64,000 nucleotides of DNA from Nitrospirillum pindoramense (lineage in GTDB: Bacteria > Pseudomonadota > Alphaproteobacteria > Azospirillales > Azospirillaceae). The position numbers and the translations under genes were made by a program. Below, in pieces: positions 33,248-42,479 of this stretch (position 1 is the stretch's first letter; every line of letters begins with the position of its first letter). The notes under the pieces were generated by a model. It saw only the letters and a program-made list of their open reading frames with translations, did no database searches and was not told the origin of the DNA. The stretch lies in the NCBI RefSeq assembly GCF_007827955.1, contig NZ_VITR01000014.1, positions 1 to 64,000 of the forward strand, written 5' to 3'.

Positions 33248-34294
33248 TCACCCCACCCGCACCACCGGCTCCCCCTCCGTCACGCGGCCGATGACGCGCG
33301 CCATCGGGTAGCCCGCCTCCACGATCTGGCGGCAGATCGCCTCCGCCCGCTCCGGCGCCACGGCCACCAGCAGGCCGCCGGAGGTCTGCGGGTCGGTCAG
33401 CAGGGCGCGTTGCCACGGGGCCAGGTCGGCGGGCAGGCGGGTTTCCTCGCCATAGCTGGCCCAGTTGCGGTTGGAGGCGCCGGTGATGAAGCCGGCCTGG
33501 GCCAGTTGGGCCGCCTGGGACAGGAAGGGCAGACGGTCCCAGTCCACCGACAGCGTCACGCCGGCACCCCGCGCCATCTCCAGCCCATGGCCCAGCAGGC
33601 CGAAGCCGGTGACGTCGGTGATGGCGTGCACGTCGGGATCTTGCGCCAGGATGGCACCGATACTGTTCAGCAGGGTGGTGCTGGCGATCATCTCGGCATA
33701 GCCGGCGGCGTCGAGCTTCTGCTTCTTGAAGGCGGCGGAATAGACGCCCACGCCCAGGCCCTTGGTCAGGATCAGCGCGTCGCCGGCCTGGGCGGTGGCG
33801 TTGCGGCGGATGGCCTGGGGCGGGGCCACGCCGATGACGGCCAGGCCGTAGATGGGCTCCCCTGAATCGATGGAGTGGCCGCCGGCCACGGGGATGCCGG
33901 CCTCGGCGCAGACGGCGGCGCCACCGGCCAGGATCTCCCGCACCACCTCGGGCGCCAGCTTGCCCAGGGGCATGCCCAGGATGGCCAGTGCGAACAGGGG
34001 GCGGCCGCCCATGGCATAGACGTCGGACAGCGCGTTGGTGGCGGCGATGCGGCCGAAGTCGCGCGGGTCGTCCACCACCGGCATGAAAAAGTCGGTGGTG
34101 GCGATGATGCAGTGGCGGTCGTCCAGTTGCCAGACGGCGGCGTCGTCCCCCGTTTCCGTGCCCACCAGCAGGTTGGCGTAGGCCGCCGTCTGCGCCTGCC
34201 CCGCCAGCAGCTGCTGCAGCACCGCCGGCGCCAACTTGCAGCCGCAGCCCCCACCATGGGCGAGATCGGTCAAACGTATCGGGTCATTGGACAT
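33248..34294 (-). CDS. selD: Selenide, water dikinase (selenophosphate synthase)
   Basis: A 348-residue enzyme that makes selenophosphate from selenide and ATP for SelA. I chose [20 protein letters not shown], which gives Cys17 and Lys20 at the same positions as the catalytic residues of E. coli SelD; the frame's earlier ATG would add 20 unlikely residues. Further family motifs are [32 protein letters not shown] and [15 protein letters not shown]. It is a Cys, not Sec, form. It is convergent with the selAB-tRNA-Sec unit. Confidence 0.97.
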   Translation of the reverse strand: MSNDPIRLTDLAHGGGCGCKLAPAVLQQLLAGQAQTAAYANLLVGTETGDDAAVWQLDDRHCIIATTDFFMPVVDDPRDFGRIAATNALSDVYAMGGRPLFALAILGMPLGKLAPEVVREILAGGAAVCAEAGIPVAGGHSIDSGEPIYGLAVIGVAPPQAIRRNATAQAGDALILTKGLGVGVYSAAFKKQKLDAAGYAEMIASTTLLNSIGAILAQDPDVHAITDVTGFGLLGHGLEMARGAGVTLSVDWDRLPFLSQAAQLAQAGFITGASNRNWASYGEETRLPADLAPWQRALLTDPQTSGGLLVAVAPERAEAICRQIVEAGYPMARVIGRVTEGEPVVRVG

Positions 34295-34545
34295 TTCTAT
34301 CGCCTTTACTTGTATGGATGCGCCGTCTTTTGTAGGGATGGCAGGAACGGCCACCGCATGCAGATAAGGACATTGCCAATATTTGCAAGCGGCGTTAAGA
34401 CGGGTTTTGTTCCGATCGAGGATGCCTATCGCCTGAAGCCGGCGATCAGCGGCGCCCGATGCGGAACCCGTGGCCCGGCCGGGCCCGATCCCGCGCGACG
34501 CCCCAGGCCGGGCGCCGCGTGACCCAGCCCCCTGCCCACCGGATC

Positions 34546-35607
34546 ATGATGTCAGTACAAAAAGCCCCCAAGATCAACCGGACCATCAACCCGGTGATCG
34601 GCCCCGCCATCGTCGCGCTGATCGCCATCGCCGGCCTGTTCTATGTGAAGTGGTCGCCCTACTACGCCCGCGCCTTCGTCGCTGCGGCCAACCATGCCAT
34701 CGGCAAGTCCATCCTGATGGGCACCGACGCCGCCGCCCCGGCCCCATCCTGGGACGCGGCCGTGGGCTATGCCCTGGCCTATGGCAAGGCCATCTGGCAG
34801 GCCATGGTGCTGGGCCTGCTGCTGGGCTCCGCCATCCAGGCGCTGCTGCCGGTCAACTGGGTGGCGCGCGCCTTGGGCCGCACCGGCTTCGGCAGCGTGC
34901 TGGCCGGCGGCCTGCTGTCCCTGCCCGGCATGATGTGCACCTGCTGCGCCGCCCCGGTGGTCATGGGCCTGCGCCGGCAGCAGGCCGCCCCCGGCGCCGC
35001 CATGGCCTTCTGGCTGGGCAACACCGTGCTGAACCCCGCCACCCTGGTGTTCATCGGCTTCGTCCTGGGCTGGCAATGGACGGGGCTGCGCCTGGCGCTG
35101 GGCCTGGTCTTGGTGCTGGGCCTGGGCGCCCTGGTGAACCGCTTCAGCCCCATCGCCGACCAGCAGGCCGCCCTGCACGCCCTTCAGGCGGAGGCGGAGG
35201 CACAGAACCCCTTCGTCCGCTGGCTGAAGATCCTGGGCCGCATGGCGGTGCGCCTGATCCCGGAATACATCGTCATCGTGCTGGTCCTGGGGGCGGCCCG
35301 CGCCTGGCTCTTCCCCGCCATCGGGCCGGAGGTCGGCAACAGCTTCATCTGGATCGCCGCCTTCGCCATCGCCGGCACCCTGTTCGTCATCCCCACGGCG
35401 GGGGAGGTTCCCATCATCCAGGCCATGCTGTCGCTGGGCATGGGCGTGGGCCCCGCCGGCGCCCTGCTGATGACCCTGCCGCCCGTCAGCCTGCCGTCCA
35501 TCGCCATGCTGCACCGCTCCTTCCCGCCCAAGGCGCTGGCGGCGGTCATCGCCGGCGTGGTGCTGCTGGGCATCGTCGGCGGCTATCTGGCGGTGGCGCT
35601 GTTCTGA
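34546..35607 (+). CDS. Putative permease with MCTCC motif (DUF318/ArsP-like)
   Basis: A 353-residue inner-membrane protein with about 8-10 hydrophobic segments. The motif LSLPGMMCTCCAAPVVMGLRRQQAAPGAAMAFWLGNTVLNPATLVFIG is like the Cys-containing core of the permease family that includes ArsP and YraQ, but with CTCC. ArsP exports methylated arsenite through thiol binding, so thiol-reactive arsenic or selenium species are reasonable substrates here. Its place 250 bases from selD, and between selD and a selenoprotein operon, makes selenium handling an attractive guess, not shown by sequence. Two adjacent ATGs are possible starts; no clear ribosome site. Confidence 0.8.
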   Translation: MMSVQKAPKINRTINPVIGPAIVALIAIAGLFYVKWSPYYARAFVAAANHAIGKSILMGTDAAAPAPSWDAAVGYALAYGKAIWQAMVLGLLLGSAIQALLPVNWVARALGRTGFGSVLAGGLLSLPGMMCTCCAAPVVMGLRRQQAAPGAAMAFWLGNTVLNPATLVFIGFVLGWQWTGLRLALGLVLVLGLGALVNRFSPIADQQAALHALQAEAEAQNPFVRWLKILGRMAVRLIPEYIVIVLVLGAARAWLFPAIGPEVGNSFIWIAAFAIAGTLFVIPTAGEVPIIQAMLSLGMGVGPAGALLMTLPPVSLPSIAMLHRSFPPKALAAVIAGVVLLGIVGGYLAVALF

Positions 35608-35682
35608 GACCGCCCTCATATGCGGGGCGGGCGCATCTGCGCCCTTGGCTTCCTCGCTCCGCCCTGCGGTACTCGCTCCGGC

Positions 35683-35698
35683 GCCCGCAGTCGCGGGC
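35683..35698. repeat. Intergenic palindrome (REP-like)
   Basis: GCCCGC and GCGGGC flank AGTC within a GC-rich intergenic stretch; a second palindrome (GGGCGCA-TC-TGCGCCC) lies about 40 bases earlier. The pair looks like a repetitive extragenic palindromic element, though only one copy of this exact form was seen here. Confidence 0.3.
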
Positions 35699-35756
35699 TA
35701 CTGGGGCACGAGCCAATATCTCTTGCCCCTGCCTGACCTCACGCGCCCGAATGAAG

Positions 35757-35788
35757 GCGGCCCCGGTTCCAATCAGAACCGGGGCCGC
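35757..35788 (-). terminator. Terminator-like hairpin downstream of fdhE
   Basis: GCGGCCCCGGTTC and GAACCGGGGCCGC pair perfectly over 13 bases with loop CAATCA, just past the fdhE stop on the minus strand and after the convergent permease gene. The T-run after it (CTTCATTC) is short. It probably ends transcription of the formate dehydrogenase operon. Confidence 0.65.
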
Positions 35789-35794
35789 GTCGCG

Positions 35795-36721
35795 TCAGGC
35801 CAGCAACAGCGGGTTGGGCGCGTGGCGCAGCCAGCCGACCTCGGCCACCATCAGGTCCAGGCCCAGGCTGGCCAGATCGTCGGCGTAGGGGTCCAGCTTG
35901 GGGTCCTTGGCCAGGTACAGCATCTTCGCGTAGGTGTGGCAGTCGTCGCAGGTTTCCACCTGCACGGCGCCATTCTCCCCCTCCACGCTTTTCAGCGACA
36001 GCTGGGCCGACTGGCCACAGGTGATGCACACCGCCCGCACATGGTTCCAGGCGGTGGAACAGAGGGAGCAATAGAGATAGCGCACGCCGGGCGTGGCGCC
36101 CGAGGCGGTGATGACACCCGCCACCGGCGTGGAACCGCAGCAGGGGCACAGTCCGCGCTCTGGCAACAGGGGCGCCTGGCTTTCCTCCAGGCTACCAGCC
36201 AGCTTGGTGAAATAGACCTGCAGGGATGCTGCGATGAAGACGGCGCGGCCGGCGTCATCGGGATTGACCGCGCCGTGCAGGAAGTCGTCGGCCAGATGTT
36301 CCAGCGTCTCGCCATCCACGTCGTTCAGGCTGTCGATGACGGCGGCCACCAGGTCCGGCACCTCCGGCAGGCGGTCGAAATAGCGCAGGATCAGGGTCAG
36401 CGCCTCCCGCCAGGCGACGTCGCGGTCATGGCCATCGGCGGCCAGCGGCGGCATGCCGGCGCCATTGGCCTTGGCCACATCCTCCGCATCCACAGCCGGC
36501 AGGTCAATCATATCGGCGGCCTCCTGCTGGGCCTGCGACAGCTCACACAGGAAATCCAGCCACTGGGCCATGGGGTGGTCCACGGCCAGCACGCCCAGCC
36601 GCCCGGAGGTGCGGGCGAACCGGGTGGTGGGATCCGGCAGGATCACCGGGGCCGGGGCCGTCACCCCGCCCTGTGGGTTGCCCATCCACGGCGCCTTGGG
36701 CGCCACCTCACCCTGTCTCAT
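35795..36721 (-). CDS. fdhE: Formate dehydrogenase accessory protein
   Basis: A 308-residue cytoplasmic protein needed for assembly/activity of respiratory formate dehydrogenases. Four CxxC pairs in the C-terminal half (CPCC, CSLC, CITC, CDDC, about residues 190-270) are the rubredoxin-like metal sites of FdhE. It follows the gamma subunit by about 110 bases, separated by a hairpin that may lower its expression relative to the structural genes. Confidence 0.93.
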   Translation of the reverse strand: MRQGEVAPKAPWMGNPQGGVTAPAPVILPDPTTRFARTSGRLGVLAVDHPMAQWLDFLCELSQAQQEAADMIDLPAVDAEDVAKANGAGMPPLAADGHDRDVAWREALTLILRYFDRLPEVPDLVAAVIDSLNDVDGETLEHLADDFLHGAVNPDDAGRAVFIAASLQVYFTKLAGSLEESQAPLLPERGLCPCCGSTPVAGVITASGATPGVRYLYCSLCSTAWNHVRAVCITCGQSAQLSLKSVEGENGAVQVETCDDCHTYAKMLYLAKDPKLDPYADDLASLGLDLMVAEVGWLRHAPNPLLLA

Positions 36722-36775
36722 GACCGGTCTCTCCCGGGGCGGCGCCTTGCCGCCCCCGCATCGTATGAAAGAAAT

Positions 36776-36806
36776 GGGGCGCGGGCCCCGGCAGGACCCG
36801 CGCCCC
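36776..36806 (-). terminator. Hairpin between fdnI and fdhE
   Basis: GGGGCGCGGG and CCCGCGCCCC pair over ten bases; on the minus strand ATTTCTTTC follows. It is a moderate terminator or attenuator, perhaps reducing fdhE expression, since fdhE continues on the same strand. Confidence 0.5.
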
Positions 36807-36829
36807 TGATAGATAGGCCCAGATGCCGC

Positions 36830-37504
36830 TCAGTGCTCGCGGAATTTAGCCGTGCTGGTGGGCGTCGGCCCCGGCGAGCCGCTGGCGACCAGGCCGCGGA
36901 ACCACTTGCGGTGGTGCCGGTGGGCCCAGCCGGGCGTCACCCAGCCGTGCAGCATGGCCCGCATGGAGCCCTTCACCCAGATGGCCGCGTAGACATGCGT
37001 GATCCAGATCAGGATGGCACCGATGGCGCCCATGCTGTGGATCAGCACGGCCACGCGCTGCGTCTCGATGGAGGTGGCGGCGCCGAAATAGACCTCCCAG
37101 ATCAGGATGCCGGTGACGAACAGCACCGGGATGATCAGGGCCATGCCCCAGAACACCACCTTCTGGCCGGCGTTGAACCGGCCAACGGGCGGCACGTGCT
37201 CCTCATCATTGGCCATGACGCGGTCCAGCTTCTTGGCCCACGCGGTGTCGTCGCGGTTCCACAGGTTGTCCCGCCAGAACTGCACGAACAGGCCGATGAA
37301 GCTGACCATCAGGGTCACCCCCAGCCAGGGATGCACCGCCCGCATCCACTGCCCGCTGCCGAACAGGTTCGACAGCCAGAAGAAGACCGGGTGGAACATG
37401 GCCAGGCCCGACAGGGTCAGCAGCACGAAGCAGATGCCGGTGATCCAATGGTTCAGGCGGGTGGCCGTGGAGTTGCGGACCAGCGTTCCCTTGGGATAGC
37501 TCAT
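36830..37504 (-). CDS. fdnI: Formate dehydrogenase cytochrome b subunit (gamma)
   Basis: A 224-residue membrane subunit with four hydrophobic segments ([72 protein letters not shown]). His residues in NHWITG and the membrane segments would hold heme b, passing electrons to quinone. The start overlaps the beta subunit gene stop by four bases. It belongs to the fdnG-fdxH-fdnI operon. Confidence 0.93.
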   Translation of the reverse strand: MSYPKGTLVRNSTATRLNHWITGICFVLLTLSGLAMFHPVFFWLSNLFGSGQWMRAVHPWLGVTLMVSFIGLFVQFWRDNLWNRDDTAWAKKLDRVMANDEEHVPPVGRFNAGQKVVFWGMALIIPVLFVTGILIWEVYFGAATSIETQRVAVLIHSMGAIGAILIWITHVYAAIWVKGSMRAMLHGWVTPGWAHRHHRKWFRGLVASGSPGPTPTSTAKFREH

Positions 37505-38445
37505 GACTTGCCCTTCCCTTCCGAGTTCCCCCGGCCTGACATCTCTGGGCCCGACATCTCCCGGCGCGCGGCCTCCTCATCTTCCTCTGTCGTCTCGTTG
37601 GGACCGGAGACGATGGAGTGGACGAAGGTGCTGACGGCGGCGAAGGCCAGGCCGGCCAGGGCCAAGGGCTTCAGGAAGCCCTTCCACGCCCCCACCAGCG
37701 CGCTGATATGGGGCTTGTCCGGCAGGCCGGAATAGAGCGAGGGCTTGTCGGCATGGTGCAGCACGTACATGACGTGCGTCCCGCCCACCTCCGGCGGATC
37801 GTACAGGCCCGCGTTCTGGAAGCCGCGCTCCTTCAGTTCGGCGATGCGCTCGCCCGCCCAGTCCTTCATGTCGTCTTTCGAGCCGAACATGATGGCGCCG
37901 GTGGGGCAGGTCTTCACGCAGGCCGGCTCCAGCCCCACGCCCACGCGGTCGGAACACAAGGTGCACTTGTACGACTTGTGGTCCTGGGCGCTGATGCGCG
38001 GGATGTTGAAGGGGCAGCCCTTCACGCAATAGCCGCAGCCGATGCAGTTCTCGCTGATGAAGTCGACGATGCCGTTGGCGTACTGGACGATGGCACCGGG
38101 GGCCGGGCAGGCCTTGAGGCAGCCCGGATCCTCACAGTGCATGCAGCCGTCCTTGCGGATCAGCCACTCCAGGTTCCCCTGCTCGTCCTCGTACTCGGCG
38201 AACCGCATCAGGGTCCAGGTGCCGGGGTTGAGGTCGTGCGGGTTCTCGTAGGCGCCGTGGAACTCCTCCATCTCCGGCCGCAGGTTGTTCCATTCCATGC
38301 AGGCGGACTGGCAGGCCTTGCAGCCGATGCAGCGGCTGACGTCGATCAGCTTGGCCACCTCAAGCTCATGGTGGCGCACCGAGGGCGGCGTCAGGTTAGT
38401 GGCCGATCGGCGGATATAGTCCTGGGATTGCAGGTCGGCCATCAC
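37501..38445 (-). CDS. fdxH: Formate dehydrogenase iron-sulfur subunit (beta)
   Basis: A 314-residue subunit with four [4Fe-4S] motifs: [41 protein letters not shown] and [23 protein letters not shown]-terminal membrane helix ([20 protein letters not shown]) anchors it. It takes electrons from the alpha subunit to the cytochrome. It overlaps both its neighbours by four bases. Confidence 0.95.
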   Translation of the reverse strand: MMADLQSQDYIRRSATNLTPPSVRHHELEVAKLIDVSRCIGCKACQSACMEWNNLRPEMEEFHGAYENPHDLNPGTWTLMRFAEYEDEQGNLEWLIRKDGCMHCEDPGCLKACPAPGAIVQYANGIVDFISENCIGCGYCVKGCPFNIPRISAQDHKSYKCTLCSDRVGVGLEPACVKTCPTGAIMFGSKDDMKDWAGERIAELKERGFQNAGLYDPPEVGGTHVMYVLHHADKPSLYSGLPDKPHISALVGAWKGFLKPLALAGLAFAAVSTFVHSIVSGPNETTEEDEEAARREMSGPEMSGRGNSEGKGKS

Positions 38446-41400
38446 AGGCTCCCCACCTTGGTGAGAGACTTCGGCACGCCCTGGGCGTCACGAGGCCCTT
38501 GGGCCACGTCCACCGCGGGCGGCGCGCTGGTCTTCTCGATGTTGAGCAGGAAGGCCTTGAACTCCGGCGTGTTGGTGTTGGCGTCGCCCACGAACGGCGT
38601 CAGGGTGTTGGCGCCATAGCCCTTGCGGGCCACGCCGGTGAAGCCCCAGTGGATGGGGCAGCCGATGACGTGCGTCGGCTTGCCATCCACCATCAGCGGC
38701 TTGATGCGCTTGGTCACGAAGGCCTTGCAGATCACCTGACCGCGCTTGGACGACACCTTGACCCAGCCGCCCTGCTCGATGCCCTTCTCCTTGGCCAGGG
38801 CCTCACCGATCTCAACGAACTCCTCCGGCTGGAGGATGGCGTTGATCAGGGCGTGCTTGGTCCAATAGTGGAAGTGCTCGGTCAGGCGGTAGGTGGTGCC
38901 GACATAGGGGAAGTCCTGCGCCGTGCCCATCGCCTTGCGGTCGTTGGGGAAGACGCGGGCGGCCGGGTTGCTCTTCACCTTGGGGTGAAGCACGTTCTCC
39001 GCCGGGCTTTCGAACGGCTCGTAATGCTCGGGGAACGGCCCCTCGACCATCAGGCCCCGGGCGAACAGGCGACCTTGCCCTTCCTGGTTCATGATGAAGG
39101 GGCCGACCCCGTCCTGCGGCTTCACGGTCGGGCCGTAGTCCGGCACGTCGAAGCCCACCCACTTGGACCCGTTCCACTGGATGACGGGCTTGTGCGGGTT
39201 CCACGCCTTGCCGTCCAGGTCGGCGCTGGCGCGGTTGTACAGGATGCGGCGGTTGGCGGGCCAGGCCCACGCCCAGTTGGGGGCGATGCCGGCGTCGCGC
39301 GGGTCCGACGCGTCGCGCCGGGCCATCTGGTTGCCCTTCTCGGTCCAGCTGCCGGCGAAAATCCAACAGCCGGACATGGTGGTGCCGTCGTCGCGCAACT
39401 GGGCGAAGCCGTCCAGCTGCTGCCCGGCCTTCAGCACCACCGCGCCCGTGTCGTCCTTGATGTCGACCAGGGCGCGGCCGTTCATCTCCCGCGCCAGCTC
39501 GGCCGGTTGCGGCTCCGCCGGGTCGGCATAGGACCAGCTGAGGTTCAGGATGGGGGCGGGGAAGGCGCCGCCGTCCTTGGCGTACATGGACTTCAGGCGG
39601 TGGTACAGCCCGGCCATGATCCACAGGTCGGGCTTGGCCTCGCCCGGCGCGTCCGCCGCCTTCCAGTGCCATTGCAGCCAGCGCGCGGAGTTGACGAGCG
39701 AGCCCTCCTCCTCCGCGAAGCAGGTGGTGGGCAGCTGGAACACCTCGGTCTGGATCTCGGCCGGCTTGGACGGGTTCTGCGGACCGTAGTCCTGCCAGAA
39801 GTTGGCCGTCTCCGTATCCAGCGGGTCGATGACCACCAGATACTTCAGCTTGGACAGGCTGCGGCGGATCTTGCCCCGGTCGGGGAAGGCCTGCATGGGG
39901 TTGAAGCCCTGGCAGATGTAGCCGTTCATCTGCCCGTTATCCATGCGCTCGAACGCGCGCAGCACGTCGTAGCCGTCCACGTCCAGCTTGGGCAGCCAGT
40001 CGTAGGCCCAGTTGTTCTCGGCCTTGGCGGCATCGCCGTACAGGGCCTTCTGGAAGCTGACGAAGAACTTGCGGTAGTTCTGCCAGTAGCTGGTCTGCCC
40101 CGGCCGCAGCGGCTTGAACTGCTTGGTCTCCAGGTACTTGTCCAGGGTGACGTCCGAATCCTTCGGAATGGTCATGTAGCCTGGCAGCAGGTTGGACATC
40201 AGGCCGACGTCGGTCAGGCCCTGGATGTTGGAATGACCGCGCAGCGCGTTCATGCCGCCACCGGCGACGCCGATGTTGCCCAGCAGCAGCTGCACCATGG
40301 CCATGGCGCGGATGTTCTGCGCCCCCACGGAATGCTGCGTCCACCCCAGCGCGAACAGGCTGGTCAGCGCCTTGTCCGGCGCCGCCGTGCTGGCGAAGAT
40401 CTTGCAGATCTCCAGGTACTTGTCCTGGGGCGTGCCGCAGATGCGGGACACCAGCTCGGGCGTGTACCGGGCGACATGCTGCTTCAGCAGGTTGATGACG
40501 CAGCGCGGGTGCTGCCAGGTGTCATCGGACTTGGCGTAGCCCTGCTCATCCAGCTCATAATCCCAGCTGGACTTGTCGTAACTGCGCTTTTCCTCGTTAT
40601 AGCCGGTGAACAGCCCATCCTCGAAGCCGAAGCCTTCCTTAACGATCAGGCTGGCGTTGGTGTAGGCCTTCACATAGGCGTGCTGGATCGCATCGTTCTC
40701 CAGCAGATAGCGCATGACGCCGCTGAGGAAAGCGATATCGGTGCCCGGCCGGATGGGGGCGTAAACGTCGGCCACGGAGGCCGTGCGGGTGAAGCGGGGA
40801 TCGACAACGACCAGCTTGGCCTTGTTCTCGATCTTGGCCTCGATCACCCATTTGAAACCGCAAGGATGCGCCTCGGCGGCATTGCCGCCCATCACCAGCA
40901 CGACATTGGCGTTCTTAATGTCCTGCCAGGTGTTCGTCATCGCACCGCGACCGAATGTTGGGGCCAAACTGGCCACCGTCGGTCCGTGTCAGACACGCGC
41001 CTGGTTATCGAATGCCAACATGCCCAGCGAACGGGCGACCTTCCACGTGGCGTAGGCCGTCTCGCTGGACGAGGCGGAGGCCGCCAGCATGCCGGTGGAC
41101 AGCCACCGATTGACCGTGTCACCCGCCGCGTTCTTCTCCACGAAGTGAGCGTCGCGGTCCTGCTTCATCAGGGTGGCGATGCGGTCCAGGGCGAAGTCCC
41201 AGGAGACTTCCTTCCACTCGCTCGCCCCGGCGGGGCGGTACTTCGGAACCGTCAGGCGGCCCGGCGCGCGCACGATGTCCAGCAGGCCGGCGCCCTTGGG
41301 GCACAGCGTGCCGCGGTTCACCGGATGGTCCGGATCACCCTCGATATGGATGACCGAGGACTTCACGTTCTTCGCGCGATCGCCCTGGCTGTAGATAAGA

Positions 41401-41582
41401 ATGCCGCAAGCCACCGAGCAGTAGGTGCAGGTGTTGCGGGTTTCGGTGGCGGCGGTCAGCCTGAACGGCCGGACCGAGGCCGCCAGCGCCGAACCCGCGA
41501 GGCCGAAGCCCAACGCGCCCAGGCTGGAAGCCGCAAGTCCCGCGCCGGACAGCTTGATAAAGCCGCGACGACTGAGATCCAT
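38442..41582 (-). CDS. fdnG: Formate dehydrogenase alpha subunit, selenoprotein (UGA read as Sec)
   Basis: A 1046-residue molybdopterin enzyme of the respiratory (formate dehydrogenase N/O) type, exported by Tat (SRRGFIK, residues 4-10). An N-terminal [4Fe-4S] cluster is seen in CTYCSVACG. The frame contains an in-frame TGA at 40989-40991, codon 198, in the context ARV-Sec-HGPTVAS, the exact site of Sec in E. coli FdnG (Sec196). The reading frame continues without break to the stop. The next hairpin matches a bacterial SECIS. It is the first gene of the operon. An automatic annotator would split it into two genes at the UGA. Confidence 0.97.
40949..40984 (-). promoter_or_regulatory. SECIS element of fdnG
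   Basis: Counting the U of UGA as 1, the transcript forms a stem with G15G16 pairing C31C32, bulged U17, stem GGCCA(18-22)/UGGCC(26-30) and loop G23U24U25. U17, G23 and U24 are the positions SelB reads in the E. coli element. An outer GACCGA/UCGGUC pairing is also possible. Confidence 0.9.
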
Positions 41583-41743
41583 GTCTCACACGCTCCCGTG
41601 AAAATCGACCCCGCCGGAACGCCAAGCCCCGCCCCGAGGGCAAGCAGACGCCGGCAGACGAATACGGCATCATAAGACGGCGGCGTTCCCCGTCAAGTTA
41701 TTGCCGGCGAATTTATACGGGGGTGAATGAACACAGGGCAGTT

Positions 41744-41762
41744 GATAACCATTCTCATTAAC
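41744..41762. promoter_or_regulatory. Fur-box-like sequence between fdnG and ogt
   Basis: The 19 bases starting GATAACCATT and ending CATTAAC match 14 of 19 positions of the E. coli Fur consensus by my alignment. Regulation of the iron-rich formate dehydrogenase by iron would be sensible, but the site is 160 bases from fdnG and needs support. No FNR box was recognised in the gap 41583-41963. Confidence 0.35.
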
Positions 41763-41843
41763 TAAATTCAGAAAATTGGTTGCGTCATGCGCAAACTGTA
41801 TTACAAAACCAAAAGTATAGCCTGGGCCCGACCCGATACACGC

Positions 41844-41905
41844 CCTTCATTCACCGCTATATTCGCTTGAATATAGCGGTGGCTGTCATGATGCCTGAAT
41901 GAAGG
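41844..41905. repeat. Nested palindrome upstream of ogt
   Basis: An inner perfect hairpin (41852-41864 with 41869-41881, loop GCTT, arms CACCGCTATATTC and GAATATAGCGGTG) lies inside an outer perfect repeat (CCTTCATTCA, 41844-41853, with TGAATGAAGG, 41896-41905). It ends 58 bases before the ogt start. It could be a binding site for a dimeric regulator, a terminator-like structure or the footprint of a small mobile element. Confidence 0.55.
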
Positions 41906-41963
41906 CCCTTGCACGGGCGGCGGACCGCCGCCACGCTGCGCCTCCGCCGGAGGAACCGTCATC

Positions 41964-42479
41964 ATGGCCATCGCCACCCCGTTCGCGTTCAAGACCCTGC
42001 CCTCCCCCGTCGGCCGCCTGACGCTGGTGGCCGGGGACGATGGCTTGGCGGCGGTCCTGTGGCAGGATGACCGGCCCGGCCGGGTCCGCCTGGGTCCCCT
42101 GGCGCACCAACCCGACCACCCCGTCCTGCGGGAGGCGGAGCGCCAGTTGCTGGCCTATTTCGCGGGCGATCTCACCGCCTTCACCGTGCCGCTCACCTTC
42201 ACCGGCACCGCGTTCCAGCGACAGGTGTGGCAGGCGCTGCTGACCATCCCTTATGGCGCGGTGCGCAGCTATACCGACATCGCCCGCCAGATCGGCAAGC
42301 CGGCGGCCGTACGGGCGGTGGGGGCCGCCAATGGGCGCAACCCGCTGTCCATCATAGCACCCTGCCATCGCGTGGTGGGGCTCAACGGCGCCCTCACCGG
42401 CTTCGCCGGCGGGCTGGCGGCCAAGGACTATCTGCTGACGCTGGAAAGACGGCGCGGGACCGGCGCCGTCCCCCCTTAA
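41964..42479 (+). CDS. ogt: Methylated-DNA--protein-cysteine methyltransferase
   Basis: A 171-residue repair protein that takes the methyl group from O6-methylguanine to its own Cys in the PCHRVVG motif. The helix-turn-helix FQRQVWQALLTIPYGAVRSYTDIARQIGKPAAVRAVGAANGRNPLSIIAPCHRVVG and the end GLAAKDYLLTLE fit Ogt/MGMT. It is the suicide type, monofunctional. Its stop overlaps that of the convergent RND outer-membrane gene by a few bases. Confidence 0.95.
   Translation: MAIATPFAFKTLPSPVGRLTLVAGDDGLAAVLWQDDRPGRVRLGPLAHQPDHPVLREAERQLLAYFAGDLTAFTVPLTFTGTAFQRQVWQALLTIPYGAVRSYTDIARQIGKPAAVRAVGAANGRNPLSIIAPCHRVVGLNGALTGFAGGLAAKDYLLTLERRRGTGAVPP

Noticed and set aside
36453-36809. Plus-strand frame over fdhE
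   Set aside because: Shadow of the minus-strand fdhE frame with its four CxxC motifs.
40989-41582. Separate 197-residue molybdoenzyme fragment and a pseudogene reading of fdnG
   Set aside because: The TGA is a Sec codon with SECIS and full Sec machinery nearby, so it is not a frameshift or nonsense mutation.
38499-41675. Plus-strand frame of 1058 residues opposite fdnG
   Set aside because: A shadow frame: the minus strand has the full formate dehydrogenase signature, and this frame has none.
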